A stretch of DNA of 5,703 nucleotides, from the NCBI GenBank assembly GCA_011390235.1, contig JAABSS010000068.1:1-5703 (forward strand), in the 5' to 3' direction. Positions 1 to 4,446 of the stretch are shown piece after piece. The stretch's first letter is position 1; every line of letters starts with the position of its first letter. The translations under genes and the position numbers were made by a program. The DNA is from Desulfotignum sp. (lineage in GTDB: Bacteria; Desulfobacterota; Desulfobacteria; Desulfobacterales; Desulfobacteraceae). The notes below the pieces were generated by a model. The model searched no databases. It saw only the letters and a list, made by a program, of their open reading frames with translations, and had not been told where the DNA came from.

Positions 1-638
1 GATATGGTTTCCAGATCCCGCAGCTCCCCCACCAGGATAATATCCGGATCTTCCCGCAATGCCCCGCGCAGGGCTGCGGAAAAGGTCTGGGTATGGAGCC
101 CGACTTCCCGGTGGTTCACAATGCAGTTCTGGCTTTTGTGAACAAATTCGATCGGGTCTTCCACTGTGATAATATGGTCTTTCCGGATCTTATTGGCCTG
201 GTCGATGATCGCGGCCAGGGTGGTGGATTTTCCCGATCCTGTGGGCCCGGTAACCAGCACCAGTCCCCGGGGCAGTTCCGCCAGTTTGGAAATCACCGGG
301 GGCAGCCCCAGTTTTTCCGCGGTAAGGATATCGGACGGAATTTCCCGAAATACAGCGGATATGCCGTTTTTCTGCATGAAATAATTGGCCCTGTACCGGG
401 CCAGACCGGGAATTTCATACCCGAAATCCACATCACCGGTCTCTTCAAACACTTTTATTTTTTCCTGGGAAGTAATTTCGTAGAGCATACCCCGCAGTTT
501 GTCTGAAGTCAACCGGTCATACTTGATCCGCTCTATATCTCCATTAATCCGCAGGGCCGGCTGCTGACCTGCAGAAAGATGAAGGTCGGATGCGCCCTGT
601 TCATGCATGAGTTTGAAAAACGCATCAATCTCAGCCAT
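1..638 (-). CDS. pilT: PilT, type IV pilus retraction ATPase (partial, C-terminal end off the left edge)
   Basis: This is a hexameric secretion-type ATPase that drives depolymerisation of the type IV pilus at its cytoplasmic base, giving twitching motility. The first 212 codons are present, starting at ATG (complement of 636-638). The N-terminal domain carries ASDLHLSAG at residues 16-24, the usual PilT signature. The P-loop GPTGSGKST is at 131-139 (Lys137). The Asp box TVEDPIEFVH is at 158-167, with the conserved Glu at 164. The Walker B region DPDIILVGELRD ends near 208, with Glu205 in the place of the usual catalytic glutamate. These positions are within one or two residues of those I recall for Pseudomonas PilT. 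The sequence is more PilT-like than PilU-like because of SDLHLSAG and GELRDLETI. The His box and the rest of the C-terminal domain lie outside the window. The gene follows divIVA on the same strand after a 69-bp gap. A weak GGGG ribosome site lies about 8 bases before the start. Confidence 0.93.
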   Translation of the reverse strand, partial: MAEIDAFFKLMHEQGASDLHLSAGQQPALRINGDIERIKYDRLTSDKLRGMLYEITSQEKIKVFEETGDVDFGYEIPGLARYRANYFMQKNGISAVFREIPSDILTAEKLGLPPVISKLAELPRGLVLVTGPTGSGKSTTLAAIIDQANKIRKDHIITVEDPIEFVHKSQNCIVNHREVGLHTQTFSAALRGALREDPDIILVGELRDLETI

Positions 639-707
639 TTGTATACCCCGTATAGGTTGTCAATAGCGCATGATCACACTGTATGTATTCAGGTTGTAAC
701 AAAATGC

Positions 708-1208
708 TCAGGCTCTGTTGATAAACTTTAAGGTTGCATCGGTTTCATCGGCAGCCTTATTTTCTTCTTTGGTCATTTCAAGCAGCTTGGAATGGGACTC
801 TAAAACTGCACTGATCTGCATCTCCAGCTGGATACGCTGCCGTTTCAATTCAATGATGTCGCTGTGGAGCTGGGAGAGCCGCTTATGGGCACGGCTTAAA
901 ATCTTCTCAGCTTCCACCTCTGCATTGGCAATAATATTCTGGGAAGATTTTTTGGCATTTTCCTTCATTTGATCCAGTACCTTCTGGGATTGGATCATGG
1001 CATTTTTCATGGCGTTTTCCCGTTTCCGGTATCCCTGATTTTCCAGATCCAGCCGCCTTTTTTCTTCTGCCAGTCCCTGCACCGTCCGGTCAAGGGATTC
1101 CAGTTGTGCTGCCACATCTTCCAGAAAAGCATCCACTTCCTGGACATCAAACCCTCTGAACCGTGTTTTAAATTCTTTTTGTCTGACCACCAGCGATGTT
1201 ACACCCAT
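708..1208 (-). CDS. divIVA: DivIVA-family coiled-coil polarity/division scaffold protein
   Basis: This 166-residue protein has the DivIVA layout: a short N-terminal lipid-binding segment followed by a long coiled coil. Residues 9-32 contain KEFKTRFRGFDVQEVDAFL. The F17-R18-G19 triplet falls at the same residue numbers as the membrane-inserting Phe17/Arg18 of Bacillus subtilis DivIVA. From about residue 27 to 155 the sequence is heptad-like and rich in K, E, Q, L and A, with no Pro. DivIVA proteins recognise negatively curved membrane at septa and poles and recruit partners there; in deltaproteobacteria their role is much less defined. The start is ATG (complement of 1206-1208), with AAGGA about 8 bases upstream. 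The gene lies 17 bp after the yggT stop, so the two are probably co-transcribed, and pilT follows. A polar scaffold beside a pilus motor invites a functional link, but that is inference only. Confidence 0.9.
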   Translation of the reverse strand: MGVTSLVVRQKEFKTRFRGFDVQEVDAFLEDVAAQLESLDRTVQGLAEEKRRLDLENQGYRKRENAMKNAMIQSQKVLDQMKENAKKSSQNIIANAEVEAEKILSRAHKRLSQLHSDIIELKRQRIQLEMQISAVLESHSKLLEMTKEENKAADETDATLKFINRA

Positions 1209-1226
1209 GGCAAATCCTTACATTTA

Positions 1227-1529
1227 TTACAATAAAATTGATCTCGCCAGTCCGTGAAGGCTGTTTACAACAAAGGTTTGCAAAAACACAATCGCCAAAA
1301 TCACAACAATGGGAGAGATGTCAATGCCGCCGAAATTGACCGGAAGCCTTTTTCTTATCTGATAAAATACAGGTTCTGTTGCCGTGTTTATGAACCGGAC
1401 AATAGGGTTATAAGGATCCGGATTCACCCAGGACAAGACAGCACCGGCAATGACAATCCACATGTAAAAGGTTAATCCATAATCAAGAACCACTGCAACT
1501 GCCTGTAAAAAGTTTGCCACTATAAGCAT
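1227..1529 (-). CDS. yggT: YggT-family small integral membrane protein
   Basis: This is a 100-residue, two-segment membrane protein of the YggT family (YCF19-like). The first hydrophobic stretch spans roughly residues 4-35 and the second roughly 71-91. Between them lies the family hallmark, SWVNPDPYNPIVRFI at 33-47, then TEPVFYQIRKRLP at 51-63, then DISPIVV at 70-76. The basic RKR patch suggests that the connecting loop faces the cytoplasm. The biochemical role is unsettled; family members have been connected with osmotic or ion stress and, in plastids and some bacteria, with envelope or division-site organisation. The start ATG (complement of 1527-1529) is preceded by AGAGAGGG at good spacing. 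It heads the yggT-divIVA-pilT row, and a promoter candidate lies just upstream. The yggT-divIVA pairing is a recurrent one in bacteria, which supports both calls. Confidence 0.9.
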   Translation of the reverse strand: MLIVANFLQAVAVVLDYGLTFYMWIVIAGAVLSWVNPDPYNPIVRFINTATEPVFYQIRKRLPVNFGGIDISPIVVILAIVFLQTFVVNSLHGLARSILL

Positions 1530-1564
1530 TCACATACCCTCTCTGGATAATTTCGTTTAACGGG

Positions 1565-1589
1565 TTTTTATCAGGCAATCAGATAAAAA
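1565..1589. repeat. Perfect inverted repeat overlapping the yggT promoter
   Basis: TTTTTATC (1565-1572) and GATAAAAA (1582-1589) are perfect 8-base arms around a 9-base centre. The dyad covers the -10, most of the spacer and the edge of the -35 of the yggT promoter candidate, the usual place for a repressor operator. A direct repeat ATCAG (1570-1574 and 1578-1582) lies within it. No regulator gene is present in the window, so the binding protein is unknown. Confidence 0.5.
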
Positions 1590-1593
1590 TCAA
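1565..1593 (-). promoter_or_regulatory. Sigma-70-type promoter candidate for yggT-divIVA-pilT
   Basis: On the minus strand the -35 element TTGATT (complement of 1588-1593) and the -10 element TAAAAA (complement of 1565-1570) are separated by exactly 17 bases. The -10 is preceded by TGA, giving an extended -10 (TGnTAAAAA). Transcription would begin near 1558, leaving a leader of about 30 bases that contains the yggT ribosome site. The call is from pattern matching only. Confidence 0.5.
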
Positions 1594-1598
1594 GTTTT

Positions 1599-1650
1599 TT
1601 TGCCGCTCCAGGAACAAGGCGTTCTCTATATTGCGGCAAATAAATTTGCC
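1599..1650. repeat. Compound inverted repeats built on TTTGCC
   Basis: Two dyads share an arm. TTTGCCGC (1599-1606) is inverted as GCGGCAAA (1633-1640), with a 26-base centre. GGCAAAT (1635-1641) is inverted again as ATTTGCC (1644-1650), with a 2-base centre. The middle arm can therefore pair with either side. The cluster sits immediately upstream of the yggT -35, so it could be a DNA operator. Neither strand shows a terminator-type T run at the right place. Confidence 0.45.
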
Positions 1651-1753
1651 TGAAAACTGGTTGACAAGCAGGTTTCAATGGGTTAAGAATGGTTAGACCA
1701 TTAGATGGGCTTTCATTGTTCCCTGGCAAGAAACCATATATACTTGAACACCA

Positions 1754-1812
1754 ATACATTGTATGATAACACGTGAAGATACACAAAACAACGCAATACA
1801 CGGAAAATACAC
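1754..1812. repeat. ATACAC direct repeats and ATACA-T-TGTAT dyad upstream of aor
   Basis: ATACAC occurs at 1779-1784, 1796-1801 and 1807-1812, with starts 17 and 11 bases apart. Upstream is an 11-base dyad ATACA-T-TGTAT (1754-1764) with the same half-site. The group ends about 30 bases before the aor -35 candidate, a typical position for an activator or repressor array. In such AT-rich DNA a six-base repeat could also arise by chance. Confidence 0.35.
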
Positions 1813-1842
1813 ACAAGCTTTTTGCAGACACTGTTTCAGGAT

Positions 1843-1871
1843 CTGTCAACAGCTGCTTTCATCCGTAAAAT
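1843..1871 (+). promoter_or_regulatory. Sigma-70-type promoter candidate for aor
   Basis: CTGTCA (1843-1848, 4 of 6 matches to TTGACA) and TAAAAT (1866-1871, 5 of 6 to TATAAT) are spaced by 17 bases. Initiation would fall near 1878, giving a leader of about 30 bases. The weak -35 suits a promoter that depends on an activator. An alternative TTGACA at 1661-1666 has only a poor -10 (TAAGAA, 1684-1689) and would give a leader of over 200 bases. Confidence 0.5.
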
Positions 1872-1907
1872 AACAATTACAACATTAATATTTCAAAGGA
1901 GTGTAAA

Positions 1908-4046
1908 ATGGGTCACCTGCAATTACAAGAGATAAAAGCCATGCCGTATGAGCACGCCGAAGTTACAAAGGGATATACGGATCAGTCTCTGCATATCAAT
2001 CTGGATAAAGCAGACATTTCCATTTCCCCGGTTGAAGCCGCCATAAAAGAAAAATTTATCGGCGGGAAAGGCTATGATTTGTGGTACATGTGGAACGGTG
2101 TCAAAGGCAGCACCCGGTGGGATGATCCTGAAAATACCATCTGCATTTCCGCAGGGCCTTTGGGCGGCACCCCTGGGTATCCAGGGGGCGGCAAAAGTAT
2201 TGTAACGGCCATTTCCCCGCTTACCGGAGCCCCCATCGACTCCAATGTAGGCGGCTATTTCGGCCCGTATAAAAAGTTCTCCGGGTTTGATGTCATTGCA
2301 CTTACCGGTAAGGCTGACCAGGATACGGTAATCCTCATTGACGGTATTGAAAGCAAAATCAAAATATTTACCGCATCTGATCTGCCTGATAACTCCTATG
2401 AGATGTCTGATGCCCTGACCCGGTATTTTGACAAAGAAAAGCCTGTGAACGTCTCGGTTGTAACTGCAGGACCAGGGGCTGAAAACACCAATTTCGGGTG
2501 TCTGAACTTTTCCTGGTATGATGCGGGCCGCAAAAGGGTACGGTACAAACAAGCGGGCCGAGGCGGCATCGGAACCGTGTTTGCGGATAAGAAAATCAAA
2601 GCAGTGGTTGCAAGGTTCGGTGCCATTTCCATGAAAACCAACAACCCGGCAGACCTTGAGGCCCTTAAAACCGTCACCAAAACCCATGCCAAGGAAATCA
2701 ATTCACTGGATCCCAAGCAGAACCGCATGGCCCTGGTAGGCACCACCCACCTGGTTCCCATCATGAATGACCATGACTGCCTGCCCACCCACAATTTCAA
2801 ATTCGGTTCACACCCGGAAGCCGCTGTGATCGGCGAAGATGTGTATGAGCATATCTTTGACAAGGGTTTTGACGGGTGCTGGCGCGGGTGTGCAGTGGCC
2901 TGTTCCCACGGCGTCAAAGATTTCTCCCCCTTCACCGGCCCGTATAAGGGTTCCAAAGTCTTTGTAGACGGTCCGGAATATGAAACCGTTGCCGGATGCG
3001 GTTCCAACCTGGGGATTTTTGATGCCCATACCATTCTGGAAATCAATTTCTACTGCGATGCCTATGGAATGGATACCATTTCCGTGGGGACCTCCATCGG
3101 ATTTGTCATGGAATGCTTTGAAAACAATCTTCTCACCACTGGGCATACCGGCGGAATGGATCTGAGTTTCGGCAACCGTTTTAATACCCTGGAACTGATC
3201 CACCAGATGGCCAGGGGGGAAGGTTTTGGTGCCATAGTAGGAAAAGGCATCCGCCAGATGAAACAGATATTTGCCGACAAATTCAATGCTGACCCCGTTT
3301 TTATGCAGGACATCGGCATGGAATCCAAGGGCCTGGAATTTTCTGAATACATCACCAAGGAAAGCCTGGCCCAGCAGGGGGGATACGGCCTGGCCCTCAA
3401 AGGCCCCCAGCATGATGAAGCCTGGCTGATCTTTCTGGACATGGTCCACAATTTCATGCCCACCTTTGAAAACAAGGCGGAAGCTTTGCACTGGTTTCCC
3501 ATGTTCAGGACCTGGTTCGGCCTGTGCGGCCTGTGCAAACTGCCATGGAACGATATTGTCCCGGAGGACAACAAAGAAACCGAAGAACCTGCCAAGGTGA
3601 TCAAACATGTCCAGTGGTATGCGGATTTCTTTTCCGCCATCACCGGCAAGAAAACCAGTGCAGATGACCTGATTTCCATGAGTGAGGCAGTGTACAATTT
3701 CCAGCGCGTCTTTAACCTGAAGATGGGATACGGTACCAGAGAACACGATACCATTCCTTACCGGGCCATGGGGCCTGTCACTGCCGAAGAATATGAAAGC
3801 CGTCAGGAGCGCTATGACAAACAGTTGACTGAAAAATACGGCATGGATATTTCCGGTATGGATACCGATGCCAAGGTGGCGGCCCTGAGAAAAGAACGGG
3901 AATCCCAGTATGAACAACTCAAGGATGCGGTTTATGAACGCCGGGGCTGGAATAACAACGGCATCCCCACAAAAGAAACAGTGAAACGTCTTGGCATTGA
4001 TTTTCCTGAAGTACTGCAGGTACTGGAACAACACAACGTCAAATAA
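1908..4046 (+). CDS. aor: Aldehyde:ferredoxin oxidoreductase (AOR) family tungsten-pterin enzyme
   Basis: This cytoplasmic AOR-family enzyme has a tungsten (or molybdenum) bis-pyranopterin centre and one [4Fe-4S] cluster. Members oxidise aldehydes to acids, reduce acids to aldehydes or, as BamB, reduce benzoyl-CoA; the substrate here cannot be read from sequence. The N-terminal AOR domain (about 30-235) shows GGKGYDLW, then GPLGG...GGGKS and SPLTGAPIDSNVGG, then GRGGIGTVFADKKIKAV. Putative cluster cysteines are Cys324, Cys328 and Cys332 (C-x3-C-x3-C), with Cys543 (and Cys540) in LCGLCKLPW. Using remembered landmarks of Pyrococcus AOR, Glu359 (PEYE) and His502 (QHDEAW) fit its active-site Glu and His. 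D384-x-x-GMD389 fits the first pterin motif. At 712 residues it is about 100 longer than archaeal AORs, partly from a charged insert near 615-690 before RRGWNNNGIPT. AAGGAG lies 7 bases before ATG, fixing the start. A MoaD-like gene follows. Confidence 0.9.
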   Translation: MGHLQLQEIKAMPYEHAEVTKGYTDQSLHINLDKADISISPVEAAIKEKFIGGKGYDLWYMWNGVKGSTRWDDPENTICISAGPLGGTPGYPGGGKSIVTAISPLTGAPIDSNVGGYFGPYKKFSGFDVIALTGKADQDTVILIDGIESKIKIFTASDLPDNSYEMSDALTRYFDKEKPVNVSVVTAGPGAENTNFGCLNFSWYDAGRKRVRYKQAGRGGIGTVFADKKIKAVVARFGAISMKTNNPADLEALKTVTKTHAKEINSLDPKQNRMALVGTTHLVPIMNDHDCLPTHNFKFGSHPEAAVIGEDVYEHIFDKGFDGCWRGCAVACSHGVKDFSPFTGPYKGSKVFVDGPEYETVAGCGSNLGIFDAHTILEINFYCDAYGMDTISVGTSIGFVMECFENNLLTTGHTGGMDLSFGNRFNTLELIHQMARGEGFGAIVGKGIRQMKQIFADKFNADPVFMQDIGMESKGLEFSEYITKESLAQQGGYGLALKGPQHDEAWLIFLDMVHNFMPTFENKAEALHWFPMFRTWFGLCGLCKLPWNDIVPEDNKETEEPAKVIKHVQWYADFFSAITGKKTSADDLISMSEAVYNFQRVFNLKMGYGTREHDTIPYRAMGPVTAEEYESRQERYDKQLTEKYGMDISGMDTDAKVAALRKERESQYEQLKDAVYERRGWNNNGIPTKETVKRLGIDFPEVLQVLEQHNVK

Positions 4047-4075
4047 CACCCATGCCCTGGCGGGCACAACAAAGC

Positions 4076-4116
4076 ATGAAAGCTGTTAGCTGAGTATGAT
4101 GGCTCACTACTTTCAT
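4076..4116 (+). repeat. Inverted repeat between aor and the MoaD-like gene
   Basis: ATGAAAG (4076-4082) is inverted as CTTTCAT (4110-4116), with further partial pairing inside (an AGC and GCT pair). No T run follows, so it is not a normal terminator. It lies in the 84-bp gap just before the small gene. There it could be an RNA-stability or processing hairpin that sets different levels for the two products. A smaller stem TGCCC-TGGC-GGGCA lies just upstream, near 4052-4065. Confidence 0.35.
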
Positions 4117-4130
4117 ATAAAACACATCTG

Positions 4131-4346
4131 ATGATACAAAAACATCATATGATAGAGGTGGATGACAAACCCGTACAATGGTACCAGGGAATGAGCGTCG
4201 CTGATCTTCTGGAACAGATGGATGATGTCCGTCTTTGTTCGGTAGTCCGGTTGAACGGCAGACTGGTGTCCAGTCCGAAATTCCATGAAACCCTGATTCC
4301 AAAGGATGCTGTCATCCGCCTGCTCCCTCTGGTGGCAGGTGGGTGA
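4131..4346 (+). CDS. MoaD/ThiS-family sulfur-carrier protein (ubiquitin fold)
   Basis: This small beta-grasp protein of 71 residues (65 if translation starts at the second ATG, 4149) ends in Gly-Gly directly before the stop. That is the hallmark of MoaD and ThiS, whose C-terminal glycine is adenylated and thiocarboxylated to donate sulfur. IEVDDKPVQWYQGMSVADLLEQ (two strands and the first helix), VVRLNGRLV and DAVIRLLPLVAGG match the family order. The pattern resembles ThiS-like short forms as much as true MoaD. The family fold begins at the second Met, and neither ATG has a clear ribosome site, so the 4149 start is a real alternative. It lies 84 bp after aor and before a strong terminator. 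It therefore most plausibly feeds sulfur to the dithiolene of the AOR pterin cofactor (inference from position). No MoeB/ThiF-type activating enzyme or MoaE partner is in the window. Confidence 0.85.
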   Translation: MIQKHHMIEVDDKPVQWYQGMSVADLLEQMDDVRLCSVVRLNGRLVSSPKFHETLIPKDAVIRLLPLVAGG

Positions 4347-4378
4347 CCTTTGCTTCCACAAAATTTTGCTTCACAAAT

Positions 4379-4420
4379 GACTGCCTGTCTGTTACTAACA
4401 CACAGGCAGTCTTTATTATT
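4379..4420 (+). terminator. Strong intrinsic terminator after the aor unit
   Basis: GACTGCCTGT (4379-4388) pairs perfectly with ACAGGCAGTC (4402-4411). Past a single C-C mismatch the stem continues with TGTT (4390-4393) against AACA (4397-4400), closing on a 3-base loop. The stem is followed by TTTATTATTT. It lies 33 bases after the MoaD-like stop and separates this unit from the helicase gene. Confidence 0.88.
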
Positions 4421-4446
4421 TATAAACCCAAACATAGAGCGTTATA

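Larger units (their letters stand above)
1519..1907. other. Divergent regulatory region between yggT and aor
   Basis: About 378 bp separate the two divergent start codons (1530-1907). The stretch is visibly more AT-rich than the flanking genes. It holds one promoter candidate facing each way near each gene, leaving some 250 bp between them that is filled with inverted and direct repeats (listed separately). One 92-codon minus-strand reading frame (1571-1849) crosses it. I do not call it because it begins at TTG without a ribosome site and resembles no protein family. I see no tRNA, small-RNA signature or insertion sequence. Confidence 0.6.

Noticed and set aside
93..506. Plus-strand frames opposite pilT (93-506, 166-384)
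   Set aside because: They are shadows of pilT, which carries intact Walker and Asp-box motifs on the minus strand.
1715..1740. A possible sigma-54 promoter around CTGGCAAGAAACC
   Set aside because: The GG and GC elements are not 10 bases apart on either strand, so the -24/-12 geometry is not met.
1571..1849. A 92-codon minus-strand frame in the divergent intergenic region
   Set aside because: It starts at TTG, has no Shine-Dalgarno sequence, is composed like non-coding AT-rich DNA, and its end overlaps the yggT promoter candidate and dyad.
2808..4067. A 419-codon open frame on the minus strand opposite aor (and others at 1923-2687, 2396-3046, 3062-3754)
   Set aside because: They are antisense shadows of a gene with clear domain motifs; they show no family resemblance or ribosome sites and are explained by the codon bias of the plus-strand gene.
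4359..4368. Perfect palindrome CAAAATTTTG before the terminator
   Set aside because: A 10-base AT palindrome is likely by chance, and it is not positioned near a promoter or as part of the terminator stem.
4039..4435. Minus-strand frames opposite the MoaD-like gene
   Set aside because: The plus-strand frame has the complete beta-grasp pattern and terminal Gly-Gly; the opposite frames resemble nothing.
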